This document shows, piece by piece, positions 36,102 to 44,194 of a stretch of 44,194 bases of DNA. Both the position numbers and the translations under genes were made by a program. The stretch comes from Thiorhodococcus mannitoliphagus (GTDB lineage Bacteria; Pseudomonadota; Gammaproteobacteria; Chromatiales; Chromatiaceae). The first letter of the stretch is position 1. Every line of letters begins with the position of its first letter. Location: positions 1-44,194 of the forward strand of contig NZ_JAAIJR010000039.1 in assembly GCF_010915725.1 (NCBI RefSeq), read 5' to 3'. The notes beneath the pieces were generated by a model. That model ran no database searches. It saw only the letters and a list, made by a program, of their open reading frames with translations, and was not told where the DNA came from.

Positions 36102-36827
36102 GTGAAAGTTGTTGTTTTCGGCGCGACCGGCAAGACCGGACGCACGGTGGCGTTGAACCTGCTCGCCGCAGGCCATGAGGTGACCGCCTTTGCCCGCGAT
36201 CCGGCAAAGTTCTCCTCACACACCTATGAAGGGCTCACGATCCTCAAGGGGGACGCCCTGAACGCGGACGATGTGGCGTCCGCCGTGGCCGGTCAAGACG
36301 CGGTCGTGGTCAGCCTGGGTGATTCCCTCAACCCCGTTGTCCTGAAGCTGGGAGCCAAGCTGGGCGTCAAGCGCAACACCCCGCCCAACATCTGCGAGGT
36401 TGGCACGGCCAATGTGATCGCCGCCATGGAGGCAGCCTCGGTCAAGCGCATGATCTGCATCACTTCCTACGGCGTTGGCGACACCCGCAACAGGCTGTCG
36501 CGCGTGTTCAAGCTCTGGTTCCGCGTACTGCAGCTGGGCGAGCAACTGGCCGACAAGGAGCAGCAAGAGAGGCTGGTCAAGGGCTGCGACCTGAACTGGA
36601 CGCTGCTCCAACCGGTTGGCCTGACCGACGGCGCAGCCACTGGACGTTGGCTGGCCAGCACTTCCGGCGACAGGCGCAAGCGAACCGTCAGCCGGGTCGA
36701 TCTCGCCGACTTCATTGCCCAAATCCTTGACGGTGACCGCTACGCCCGGGAGACGGTCGTCTTGTCGCAATACAGCATATCGGAACGCGATTTTGCGGCA
36801 GAGAAGGCCGCCGCACAGGGCACTTAG
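36102..36827 (+). CDS. NAD(P)H-binding atypical SDR (NmrA/BLVRB-like)
   Basis: A 241-residue protein starting at GTG 36102 with AGGAGG six bases before it. The reading KVVVFGATGKTGRTVALNLL has the GxxGxxG-type dinucleotide site. VTAFARDPAKF, ALNADDVASAVAGQDAVVVSLG, in parts, and MICITSYGVGDTR follow as in NAD(P)-binding PF13460 proteins such as flavin/biliverdin reductases. Some members of this superfamily act in pigment metabolism, but no specific substrate is indicated. Confidence 0.85.
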   Translation: MKVVVFGATGKTGRTVALNLLAAGHEVTAFARDPAKFSSHTYEGLTILKGDALNADDVASAVAGQDAVVVSLGDSLNPVVLKLGAKLGVKRNTPPNICEVGTANVIAAMEAASVKRMICITSYGVGDTRNRLSRVFKLWFRVLQLGEQLADKEQQERLVKGCDLNWTLLQPVGLTDGAATGRWLASTSGDRRKRTVSRVDLADFIAQILDGDRYARETVVLSQYSISERDFAAEKAAAQGT

Positions 36828-36874
36828 ACGCGCTCAGAGAATCCTGATACCTCTCTGCCTCGGATCATCGTTGT

Positions 36875-36917
36875 CGCTGTAGAACAACAAGGGGCGAATG
36901 AATTCGCCCCTACAGCG
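36875..36917. repeat. GGGGCGAAT palindrome (dispersed-repeat type)
   Basis: GGGGCGAAT-GA-ATTCGCCCC (36891-36910) sits inside outer arms CGCTGTA/TACAGCG. The wording is of a kind seen scattered through many proteobacterial genomes. It lies in a 242-bp gap between the two SDR genes and could also end both transcripts, which converge here. Confidence 0.6.
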
Positions 36918-37069
36918 CTTGCGGGCAATCCTTTCCCGGAAATCGCCCTGAACTGCGCACTTCAGGCTAGACGCGGTTTCATCTCATTGATGTCTGCGCC
37001 ATCGCGCCATCGCCCGCGCGCGCTCTTTCGCGCGACCGGCACCGACGCTCACAGCCACAGCGGCGCCCT

Positions 37070-37996
37070 TCACGCAAACCGCACTCCAGCCAGTTGTTCC
37101 GAGGTGTCCCATAGCCGGGCAGCGGCTGAGACGTCTAGCGCCAAGGGCGGTATCTCCGCCTCTCCGGGCGGGCCCTTGAGTTCGTGCCACCCCGTCGGCC
37201 CGTAAAACCCGCCGCCCCGCGCATCCGGGGAGGTCGCGGCAAAGAGGATCGGCAAGACGGCCTGGTCGGCCGCAGGGCTGAGCGGAAGCAAGACCGGCTT
37301 GGTGATCCGCCATAGCCTCCCGAGCAGGCCACGCGAGGCGGGGCCATTGCCGATAATGTCAGTGCGGGCATAGCCTGGATGGGCAGCCATGCCATCGACC
37401 CCCCAACCCGCGGCCTCGCTGCGGCGCTGGAACTCCAATGCCAACATCAGCATCGCCAGCTTGGTCAGCCCATAGGATCGGAAGGGGACATAGGCTCGCT
37501 CGGACTGCAGATCAGTGAGATCGATCGAATCCAAGCCCGCAGCGAGACTGCTGACAGTGACGAGACGAGCGCCGCGAACGCGCCGTAACAGCGGCAGCAG
37601 CCGGGCCGTCAAAGCGAAATGGCCAAGATAATTGGTGGCGAACTGAAGCTCGAAGCCATCGACCGTCTCCTGCCGCTCAGGCAGCGCCATGACGCCGGCA
37701 TTGTTGACGAGCAGGTCGATGCCCCGACCCGCGGCGAGCAGCGTCCCCGCAAAGGCCTCGACCGAGGCGAGCGAGGCGAGGTCGAGCCGCTCGAAGCGCA
37801 GCGTCGCATCAGGATGAGCGGCGCGGATGCGTGCGAGGGCGTCGGCGGCCTTTGTCTCGTTGCGACCCGCCAACACGACCTCGGCACCCGCCGCCGCGAG
37901 CGCGAATGCAGCCTCGTAACCGAGCCCGCCGGTCGCTCCGGTGACGACGGCAAGCCGCCCGCTTTGCGACGGGATGTCGACAGTTGTCCAACCCAT
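37070..37996 (-). CDS. Short-chain dehydrogenase/reductase
   Basis: A 308-residue classical-type SDR. The cofactor site is [15 protein letters not shown] (about 16-30), the NNAG motif is [10 protein letters not shown] (about 95), and the catalytic pair is in YGLTK (Tyr and Lys). The sequence resembles retinol dehydrogenase-like and protochlorophyllide-reductase-like SDRs used on bulky hydrophobic substrates. It lies in the same minus-strand run as the methyltransferase, glycosyltransferase, crtB and crtI, but 245 bp below the methyltransferase, so membership of that operon is only possible. Confidence 0.87.
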   Translation of the reverse strand: MGWTTVDIPSQSGRLAVVTGATGGLGYEAAFALAAAGAEVVLAGRNETKAADALARIRAAHPDATLRFERLDLASLASVEAFAGTLLAAGRGIDLLVNNAGVMALPERQETVDGFELQFATNYLGHFALTARLLPLLRRVRGARLVTVSSLAAGLDSIDLTDLQSERAYVPFRSYGLTKLAMLMLALEFQRRSEAAGWGVDGMAAHPGYARTDIIGNGPASRGLLGRLWRITKPVLLPLSPAADQAVLPILFAATSPDARGGGFYGPTGWHELKGPPGEAEIPPLALDVSAAARLWDTSEQLAGVRFA

Positions 37997-38241
37997 CGTC
38001 TATTGATCTCCATAGAAAATAATGGGAGGCGTGCCAAGTTACGGCGAACGCCTGGGCACTGCATTGACATTTCGGGAAGCCTGCCCCTCATCCGAGAGCG
38101 CGCGGCCAGACCCCAGCGACCGGCTTTCGGTCTTGCCTTTCGGTGGAGACTAGGGGCTTGCCCGATTTTGATTCGTCCATGACCCGCTGCCGCAGATGCG
38201 GGGTTTGACTCGCGCTTTACCGGGGGCCAGCAACCTGGGGC

Positions 38242-39132
38242 TCATGTGACCGCCTCGGCACTCGGCCGACGCGCCACGGCCAGGACGTAGTCGAACCCTT
38301 CATGCAGACTCTCCTTGGGAGAGCGACGAAGCAGCCATCCCACTGGACCAAGCCGCTGTCGCAGCCCGGGGTCCTCAAACAGGGCGCGATGCCAGCCCGG
38401 CAGCACCTGGTCGCGGATGGATTCCACCGACACCGCCTCGAACCCGGCTGCGGCGAGCTTTGCAGCATAGACATCGCGCGGATAGACGTTGGCGCGCGGC
38501 ACCGAGAGCGCAGCGCGGATGACGTCGTTCATGAAGGCCCGCACTGGGTGCCGCCACGGATTGACATTGGGTCCGGTCGGTATCGAGTCGGCGAGCACCA
38601 GGCGCCCACCCGGCCGCAGCAGACGGGCGGCCTCGGCGAAGAATTGCTCGCGAGTGTCGAAATGGAAGGCACACTCGAGCGCAATAACCACGTCGCAACA
38701 GGCGTCTGGCAGCCCGGTCGCGGTTGCTGAGCCTTCGCGCAGATCGATACGCTCCTCCAAGCCAAGCTCCTGGACGCGCGCTCGCGCCACCCGGACCTGC
38801 TGGGGCGTGATATTGATGCCGATGATGCGTCGCGGCGCAAAGCGCTGGGTCCAATAGATATCCTGATCGGCGAACCCGAAGCCGACATCCACGACCTCGT
38901 CGTCACTCGTCAGGCCGGCCGTCTGACCGACCAACTCGACCATCGCCTCGCAGGCCTCGTCGATGTTCCTGGCCTCGGGCCAGTAGCCGAGGTTCAGGTA
39001 CAACCCCTGCTCGGTGAAGGCATGGGTCGAGGCGATGCGATACAGCAAGCGCGCCGGCAGTGTCGGGATCCACAGCCCCCCTCCCCCACCGACCGCTCCC
39101 TTGGACTCGACCGCTCCCTTGGATTCGCTCAC
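38242..39132 (-). CDS. SAM-dependent methyltransferase (class I)
   Basis: A 296-residue protein started at GTG 39132, which has AGGAGG five bases upstream; an in-frame ATG at 39177 lies within a repeat arm and has no ribosome site. The N-terminus carries a tandem ESKGAV duplication and a Gly run. The SAM site is VVDVGFGFADQDIYW (motif I), followed by IIGINITPQQV, DVVIALECAFHFDTREQFFAE and LLRPGGRLVLADSIP. This is the tocopherol/gamma-type small-molecule methyltransferase pattern. A pigment or lipid substrate is plausible from its crt neighbours but not shown. Confidence 0.83.
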   Translation of the reverse strand: MSESKGAVESKGAVGGGGGLWIPTLPARLLYRIASTHAFTEQGLYLNLGYWPEARNIDEACEAMVELVGQTAGLTSDDEVVDVGFGFADQDIYWTQRFAPRRIIGINITPQQVRVARARVQELGLEERIDLREGSATATGLPDACCDVVIALECAFHFDTREQFFAEAARLLRPGGRLVLADSIPTGPNVNPWRHPVRAFMNDVIRAALSVPRANVYPRDVYAAKLAAAGFEAVSVESIRDQVLPGWHRALFEDPGLRQRLGPVGWLLRRSPKESLHEGFDYVLAVARRPSAEAVT

Positions 39133-39200
39133 TGCAGCCTCCTGCGACTGACGGCTTGAAAAACGGGCGTCGATCATCGTTTCGGCCAGTCGTCTTCCGG

Positions 39201-39275
39201 AGGGTGGACAAGCGCGGCGCAGTCCACCAACGCCGACGCGGGATTCGGTGGACTTCGCTCTCGCTCGTCCACCCT
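39201..39275. repeat. Nested REP-like inverted repeat (GGGTGGAC type)
   Basis: Outer arms AGGGTGGACAAGCG and CGCTCGTCCACCCT match at 13 of 14 positions. Inner arms GCGCAGTCCACC and GGTGGACTTCGC lie within. It sits between the small membrane protein and methyltransferase genes, next to a GATCATCGTTTCGGCC arm. Confidence 0.7.
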
Positions 39276-39317
39276 AGCGGCCCAACTGATGACCAAGGCA
39301 GAAAACGACTTGCCGCG

Positions 39318-39611
39318 TCAACTCTTGACCGAGCCTTGGCGACCCCGCTCTTGCCACCGCTGCCACAGATCAGTCAAGTGGATGACGAGCGCAACGAGGA
39401 AAAGGGATGAAATCCAAACCCAGTCGGCACCCGCGAGGGCCGCGCGCGCGGCCAGCAGCAGACAGGTACCAGGGGCAAGGATGAGCAGGGTTGAGAGCGG
39501 CGACAAGGGGCAACGCCCCTTGCGCCACAGCACCATGAGCAAGATCGCCTCCAGGGCAATCAGTGACAGAACCAAGTCGATGGAGTGCCCGCTGGCAAAG
39601 AATTCGTTCAC
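39318..39611 (-). CDS. Small hypothetical membrane protein
   Basis: A 97-residue protein with three hydrophobic segments (about 12-28, 38-60 and 64-82), MNEFFASGHSIDLVLSLIAL at the start and a basic C-terminus. No family is recognised. It follows the glycosyltransferase gene by about 110 bp on the same strand within the crt-type run, so it may be co-expressed. The coherent helix pattern supports a real gene despite its size. Confidence 0.65.
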   Translation of the reverse strand: MNEFFASGHSIDLVLSLIALEAILLMVLWRKGRCPLSPLSTLLILAPGTCLLLAARAALAGADWVWISSLFLVALVIHLTDLWQRWQERGRQGSVKS

Positions 39612-39722
39612 GGCTTGTGGTCTACCCCTTCTGCCTTAGGTGATTTCCGAGCGCCCCGCGCCCAGAAGCATGGAACCCAATACTAAGCGCCCGTCAGTGC
39701 GGAGAGCAAGACAGTTGGCAGT

Positions 39723-40979
39723 TCAAGCAAGCATCGCAATGAGCCTGTCTGCCGCGCGCGCGGCACCATCGACAGCCTCCAGATCAGCGGCCAACCGCGT
39801 CGCGGCTTGCTCATACCGAGCCGTGCTGAGCACGCACTCCAAGGCTACAACCAGCTTGGCGGTGGTGAGCCTTCGCATTGGGATCACAGGCGCGACGCCG
39901 AGTGCGGACGTGCGGCGGGCATTGTCCGGCTGATCGAATGCCACGGGCACGATCACCTGTGGACGCCCAGAGCGCATTGCCCGCGCCAAGGTCCCGATTC
40001 CGCCTTGATGGACGACTGCGGCCGCATGCGGAAACACCTCCGAGTAGGGCAGATAGGGGAAGGCCCGAATCCCAGCTGGCAGCGCACCGAGTTGCGTCGA
40101 CCCGGTCAGCAGCACGGCCCGACGCCCCAGCCGCACCGCGGCCGACACCGCATGCTCCCAGAAGGAGCCGGCAGCCAATACGGCCAAGGATCCTAAGGCA
40201 AAGACGAGCGGCGCCTCACCCTCGGCCAGAAAGCCTCTGAAATCGGCGAGCTGAGCCGGATCGGCCTCACCGTCATAGACAGGGCTTCCCGTGATCTCGG
40301 TGCCTGCTGGCCAATCCGGCTGGGGCGCGGCGAGCACCCGGTCGAACAAGGCCAAGTTCAGGTAGGGTGAATACTGCCCATCGAACAGCGCCGGACCAGC
40401 CAGCGCCGAGACCCCGAGTTCTCGACGCAGCGCGTGCAAAGGCGCCTCCCAGGTGAAGACCTGCTTCCTGGCCCTGGCGAAGGCCGCGCGATGGAATTTC
40501 GGCCCCAGCCGCCGGAATCCGAACAGCCAAGCGGCTGCGGGGATCAGCGGCGGATCGTAGGTCGACATGAAGGAGATCGGCGCGAGCAGCGTCGCCACCC
40601 AGGGCAGCCCACGCTGCTCCGCCACGATGGACGCCGTCATGCCAAAGGTCTGGGAGACCAGCAAGTCGACACCCCTAGCCGCCTCCATCATCACCTGGTG
40701 GGTCTCGCGCAGCTGGGGCATCACCAGTTCGCGCACCAAGAACTCTTCGCCCCCGCGCGCAGCGAGCATCCGCTCTGCAGCCGCCTGGTAGTCGCCCTGA
40801 AGGTTCGCGATTGGCGCGGTTTCGACGAACTCGACCCCAGCACGCTCGACGGATGCCCTGTGCTCCCCGTTGGTGACGATGACAGCACCATGGCCGCGCT
40901 GAAGCAGGTGCTTGGCCACCGCGATGTAGGGGTAAAGATCGCCGAGCGACCCCATGGTTGAAAAGAGAATACGGGCCAC
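39723..40979 (-). CDS. GT1-type glycosyltransferase (CrtX-like candidate)
   Basis: A 418-residue GT-B fold enzyme. The start is GTG 40979 with GGGAGG just before it, giving VARILFSTMGSLGDLYPYIA, in which GSLGDLYP is the usual acceptor-side motif. The donor site is VVHQGGIGTLARAMRSG followed by FDQPDNARR, as in UDP-sugar transferases of sterols, flavonoids and carotenoids (CrtX). Placement beside crtB and crtI suggests glycosylation of a hydroxylated carotenoid. That is inference, since GT1 enzymes are promiscuous as a family. Confidence 0.85.
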   Translation of the reverse strand: MARILFSTMGSLGDLYPYIAVAKHLLQRGHGAVIVTNGEHRASVERAGVEFVETAPIANLQGDYQAAAERMLAARGGEEFLVRELVMPQLRETHQVMMEAARGVDLLVSQTFGMTASIVAEQRGLPWVATLLAPISFMSTYDPPLIPAAAWLFGFRRLGPKFHRAAFARARKQVFTWEAPLHALRRELGVSALAGPALFDGQYSPYLNLALFDRVLAAPQPDWPAGTEITGSPVYDGEADPAQLADFRGFLAEGEAPLVFALGSLAVLAAGSFWEHAVSAAVRLGRRAVLLTGSTQLGALPAGIRAFPYLPYSEVFPHAAAVVHQGGIGTLARAMRSGRPQVIVPVAFDQPDNARRTSALGVAPVIPMRRLTTAKLVVALECVLSTARYEQAATRLAADLEAVDGAARAADRLIAMLA

Positions 40980-41177
40980 GCCCCTCCCACTCAAGCTGTA
41001 TTCGCAACAGGTCCTGGGTTGAGGCGATTGTCGGAAAATCCCATACCAGGGCGGCGCCGGATCGAGGTTCGCCCTCCAGGAGCACCGGCGAGAGCATCGC
41101 CGGGCTGGGTGACCGCCGGTGCGCCAGGACCGACAGGCGTGCGGTTCAGTCCAATTTGGATGCCACCCCCCAGACGC

Positions 41178-41216
41178 ACAAGCGGGGCGCAACACCTGAG
41201 GTTGCGCCCCGCTTGT
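41178..41216 (-). terminator. Hairpin downstream of crtB
   Basis: Perfect 16-bp arms ACAAGCGGGGCGCAAC and GTTGCGCCCCGCTTGT enclose a seven-base loop, 30 bp past the crtB stop. No T-run follows on the minus strand. It probably attenuates or stabilises the crtIB transcript before the glycosyltransferase gene. Confidence 0.55.
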
Positions 41217-41246
41217 CGCGTGACGGGCGAGCCGAGAGACGCGGCC

Positions 41247-42299
41247 TTAACGCAGGCTAACCGCGCGCTCGCGTTCTTCCATCTGCTCGAACAACTCCAG
41301 CACCCACATCACGCGATTGCCGCTGACACCGCTCGAAGCTGGTTTGCTCTCCGGTTGCGGTGTCTCAGCAACGACCGCGTCGACCAAGAAACGCGTTTCT
41401 TCGAGGACGGAGTCGGCAACAGAACGCGAGGGCAGCATGGCCTTACCGAGGATGGGCGCCAAGAGTTGCAGCTTCCGCTGCGGCGGCACCACGGCGCGCT
41501 GAGAGATGGAGTCCAACCCCTGACGCTCGACCTGACGGCCGATCTCGGCATAGAGATAGCGTGCGGCATTGATGCCCGCGCGGCAGCCCATCGGCAGCCC
41601 GGCGATACCGGCATCGGAGCGCTGATAGAGCCTATCGGCCGTCTCCAGCATGCGCCGGATCACTGCGGCCAGGGCATCGTTGAAGACGGGTTTTTCCAGC
41701 CAGACATCGGGATCGATCCCGGCCTCGCGCATCCAATCGCGCGGTAGATAAAGCCGACCGTTGCGGGCATCCTCACCCACGTCGCGGCAGATGTTGGTGA
41801 TCTGCATGGCGACGCCGAGGTCACAGGCACGCGCCACCAGTTCTTCAGACCGCGCGCCCATGAGCGCCGCCATCATAGCGCCAACGGTGCCCGCCACCCG
41901 CGCCGAGTAGGAGTAGACGCCGGAGATGTCCTCGTAGCGACGCCCCTCGGCATCCCACTCGAAGCCTTCGAGCAAGGCCTCCAGGAGCCGCTTCGGCATG
42001 GCAAAGTCGACGACCACGTCAGCCAAGGCGCGGTCGGCCGGATCGTCGATCGGCCGGCCGTCGTAGATGCGGTCCAACCGATCATGGAGCATTGCAAGCG
42101 CCTCCGCCTGCAGCACTGGATCGTCGCCGACACAATCAATGGCATCATCGGCAATGCGACAGAAGGCGTAGAGCGCCATCGCCGGATCGCGGAAACGCTG
42201 CGGGAGCAGGAAGGACGCCGCATAGAAGGAGCGCGAGCCACAGCGCAGCAGGTCACGACACGCGACAATGTCTGCTGCCGACGCGTGTTTCTTCTTCAT
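41247..42299 (-). CDS. crtB: Phytoene synthase
   Basis: A 350-residue head-to-head prenyl transferase that joins two geranylgeranyl diphosphates into phytoene. The motifs are ALYAFCRIADDAIDCVGDD, in parts, with the first Asp cluster, and NICRDVGEDARNGRLYLPRD with the second. The ATG at 42299 gives a family-like N-terminus (ADIVACRDLLRCGSRSFYAA). A longer form from 42329 would overlap crtI by 20 bases. Neither has a strong ribosome site, so coupling to crtI is likely. It ends with a long tail rich in Glu and Arg. Confidence 0.95.
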   Translation of the reverse strand: MKKKHASAADIVACRDLLRCGSRSFYAASFLLPQRFRDPAMALYAFCRIADDAIDCVGDDPVLQAEALAMLHDRLDRIYDGRPIDDPADRALADVVVDFAMPKRLLEALLEGFEWDAEGRRYEDISGVYSYSARVAGTVGAMMAALMGARSEELVARACDLGVAMQITNICRDVGEDARNGRLYLPRDWMREAGIDPDVWLEKPVFNDALAAVIRRMLETADRLYQRSDAGIAGLPMGCRAGINAARYLYAEIGRQVERQGLDSISQRAVVPPQRKLQLLAPILGKAMLPSRSVADSVLEETRFLVDAVVAETPQPESKPASSGVSGNRVMWVLELFEQMEERERAVSLR

Positions 42300-42309
42300 A
42301 CCGTTCTGA

Positions 42310-43854
42310 TTAGACGAAGCTTGAGGCATCCGGAACCACCGTATCGAGGACCCGTGCGGAAGAGATCACCCCAGGCACACCTGCGCCTGGATGGGTCCCC
42401 GCACCGACCAGATAAAGACCATCCACCTCTTCGCTCTTGTTGTGCGGGCGGAACCACGCACTCTGCGTCAAGATGGGCTCTAGACTGAAACCCGCGCCCA
42501 GGTGCGAATTCAAGCGATGCTTGAAGTCCTGCGGCGTGGTCACGAGAGAGGTCGCGATCTGATCTTCCAATCCTGGAAGTACCGTCTCGCTCAGATAACG
42601 GGCGATCCTGGCGCGGTACGGCTCCGCCTGGGCCTCCCAATCGGTCTCGCCTCCTAGATGCGGGACCGGAGATAAGGCATAGAAGGTATCACAGCCTTCA
42701 GGTGCCAAGCTCGGATCGGTCGCCGTCGGACGGTACAGATAGAGACTGAAGTCCTCGGCAAGCGTCTTTTGCTTGAATATCTCTTGGATCAGACCGCGAT
42801 AGCGCGGTCCGAGCAAGATCGTGTGGTGCTTCACATCCGGATACTGACGCTTGGTGCCGAAGTACCAGACGAAGAGCCCGTTGGAATACTTGGAGCGCTC
42901 GATCTTGCTGTCCGTCCAGCGACGGCGCTTATGACCCGTCAACATCTTGCCGTAGGTCGTCGCGGGATCGACATCGGACACGACCACCTGAGCCGGGATC
43001 TCCTCGCCCGAGTTCAGGCGCACGCCCGCCGCCTTGCCGTTCTTGACCAGGATCTGATCGACCTCCGCCTGGTAGCGGATCTCACTGCCCTGCCCCTCGA
43101 TCAGACTGACCAACCCCTTGACGATGGCGCCTGTGCCGCCCATCGCCGAGTGCACACCCCACTTGCGCTCCAAGAAGGAGATCAGGACGTAGATGGATGT
43201 CACGGTGAAGGGGTTGCCGCCGATCAGCAACGGATGGAAGGAGAGCACCTGGCGGATATAGGGGTCCTTGATGTAGCTGGACACCATCCCATAAACGGTG
43301 CGATAGCTCTGCAGCCGCGTCATGTCCGGGACGATCTTCGCCATGTCCATCACGGAGTTGAAGGGGACATGCGCCAGATCTTCGAAGCCGACCTTGAACA
43401 CCGCCTCGCTCATCTTCATGAAGCGGTCGTAGCCCGCGACATCGGCGGGCGAGTACTCGGCGATCTGCGCCTTCACCTTCTCGGCGTCACCGCTGTAGTC
43501 GAAGATGCGGCCATCGTCGAAGCGGATGCGATAGAAGGGATCCATCAGCCTCAGGTCGATGTCGTCTTCGAAGCGTCGACCCGCGAGATTCCAAAGCTCC
43601 TCGAGCAGGAAGGGCGCCGTGATGATGGTGGGCCCGGCGTCGAAGCTGAAGCCGTCGCGCTCATGGACATAGGCACGCCCGCCTGGGGCGTCCAACTTCT
43701 CGAGGATGGTCACCTGGTAGCCGCGAGCGCTGAGACGCACCGCAGCGGCGAGACCACCGAAGCCACTGCCGATCACGACGGCATGCGGTTTTTTCTGCCC
43801 GGAGCGACGATCAGGAGACTGTGGAGCTGCAACTGTCAACTTCTTATTACCCAC
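42310..43854 (-). CDS. crtI: Phytoene desaturase
   Basis: A 514-residue FAD-dependent desaturase that takes phytoene to neurosporene or lycopene. Seen: AVVIGSGFGGLAAAVRLSARG, EKLDAPGGRAYV, FDAGPTIITAPFLLEELW, in parts, and the C-terminal GLYLVGAGTHPGAGVPGV with the bacterial phytoene dehydrogenase signature. The start is GTG at 43854, with only a weak upstream ribosome site; a PpsR/CrtJ-like palindrome begins five bases before it. crtB follows immediately downstream. Confidence 0.96.
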   Translation of the reverse strand: MGNKKLTVAAPQSPDRRSGQKKPHAVVIGSGFGGLAAAVRLSARGYQVTILEKLDAPGGRAYVHERDGFSFDAGPTIITAPFLLEELWNLAGRRFEDDIDLRLMDPFYRIRFDDGRIFDYSGDAEKVKAQIAEYSPADVAGYDRFMKMSEAVFKVGFEDLAHVPFNSVMDMAKIVPDMTRLQSYRTVYGMVSSYIKDPYIRQVLSFHPLLIGGNPFTVTSIYVLISFLERKWGVHSAMGGTGAIVKGLVSLIEGQGSEIRYQAEVDQILVKNGKAAGVRLNSGEEIPAQVVVSDVDPATTYGKMLTGHKRRRWTDSKIERSKYSNGLFVWYFGTKRQYPDVKHHTILLGPRYRGLIQEIFKQKTLAEDFSLYLYRPTATDPSLAPEGCDTFYALSPVPHLGGETDWEAQAEPYRARIARYLSETVLPGLEDQIATSLVTTPQDFKHRLNSHLGAGFSLEPILTQSAWFRPHNKSEEVDGLYLVGAGTHPGAGVPGVISSARVLDTVVPDASSFV

Positions 43855-43858
43855 CTAA

Positions 43859-43883
43859 CTGTCAAGAATTGTTGACAGTATAG
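43859..43883 (-). promoter_or_regulatory. crtI promoter/operator (PpsR/CrtJ-like palindrome)
   Basis: The palindrome CTGTCAA-GAATTG-TTGACAG occupies 43859-43878 and contains both TGT-N12-ACA and TGTC-N10-GACA, the PpsR/CrtJ consensus. A minus-strand TATACT (43878-43883) abuts it, so the predicted transcript would start within the operator and have a leader of only about 20 bases. No convincing -35 is seen. Confidence 0.65.
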
Positions 43884-44194
43884 CAGGATGCCGGCCGTGC
43901 GGCTTCCTGATACCGATCAACAAAAATGGACGGAAATCAAACAGAAGAATCAGGGGATTGCCGGAAACCCTCAGAGCAGGTGGTGCGGGATCAGGGTTCG
44001 CCTTCAAGGCACGCCGAGGAGCGCATCGCCGAGTGATGGGCGTGGATCACTGTGTCGCCCAGTTTCAGGCAAAGCGACGTGGGAGCGGCGCCCCCCCCCA
44101 AACAGCCCCCCGAATCGGCGGGGGCCCCCGCGCACCCCCAACACGCGAGGCACCCCAACGCGGTAAAAGGCCCGAGATTAACCCCACCAGCCCG
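43884..44194. other. 311-bp terminal region
   Basis: No gene is visible. The last 120 bases are strongly C-biased with homopolymer runs (C10 near 44091-44100), which looks like degraded contig-end sequence. Confidence 0.55.

Noticed and set aside
39130-39177. ATG at 39177 as methyltransferase start
   Set aside because: It lies within a repeat arm and lacks a ribosome site, whereas GTG at 39132 has AGGAGG five bases upstream.
1-44194. tRNA or rRNA genes
   Set aside because: No cloverleaf with a TTCGA-type arm or rRNA core sequence was recognised by eye. A covariance-model scan would be decisive.

Overview
The window is a 44 kb piece of a high-GC genome that carries most of a photosynthesis gene cluster. 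It most likely comes from a purple sulfur bacterium (Gammaproteobacteria, Chromatiaceae type). The reasons are the type-2 reaction centre operon with a tetraheme PufC and three pufBA light-harvesting pairs in the order B1A1-L-M-C-B2A2-B3A3 (the order known from Allochromatium vinosum), the absence of pufX and pufQ, the crtEF-bchCXYZ-puf superoperon layout, a RuBisCO-like protein, and a cysteine/sulfur-type LysR regulator. No genus is claimed.

Layout. 1-14 kb is ordinary housekeeping: a HerA-like ATPase, a rhodanese lipoprotein, a membrane protein, an exported cyclophilin, a probably exported ATP-dependent DNA ligase, an acyl-activating/ACP/acyltransferase fusion, a CysB-type regulator, an EamA transporter, a glutamate-cysteine ligase family protein, a YjbQ protein and an aspartoacylase-like protein. 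14-18.3 kb (minus strand) holds YdcF-like, lipA, idi, a RuBisCO-like protein and a second YjbQ. 18.4-22.9 kb is the puf operon. 24-29.1 kb is bchCXYZ (chlorophyllide a reductase and the next dehydrogenase). 29.6-34.6 kb holds crtF and crtE (minus), crtD (plus) and crtC (minus). 35-38 kb has a DUF2269-like membrane protein and two SDR-type oxidoreductases. 38.2-43.9 kb (minus) holds a methyltransferase, a small membrane protein, a GT1 glycosyltransferase, crtB and crtI.

How the genes work together. idi and crtE supply isoprenoid precursors. crtB and crtI make and desaturate phytoene. crtC, crtD and crtF hydrate, desaturate and O-methylate towards the spirilloxanthin series. The glycosyltransferase, and perhaps the methyltransferase and SDR genes, may further modify carotenoids. 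bchXYZ and bchC finish the bacteriochlorophyll a ring, and the puf products bind the pigments. Sites matching TGT-N12-ACA (the PpsR/CrtJ consensus) lie before pufB1, between crtE and crtD, and before crtI, each overlapping or touching promoter-like hexamers.

Unexplained structure. A 96-bp palindromic, MITE-like element occurs four times. The three complete copies are flanked by direct CTAAG/CTTAG repeats, and in two of them this repeat contains the stop codon of the neighbouring gene. Two TCG-periodic hexamer palindromes bracket bchCXYZ. A 129-bp element with 22-bp terminal inverted repeats lies upstream of crtC. The most interesting biological lead is the tightly overlapping yjbQ-RuBisCO-like-idi gene set placed directly behind the puf terminator.
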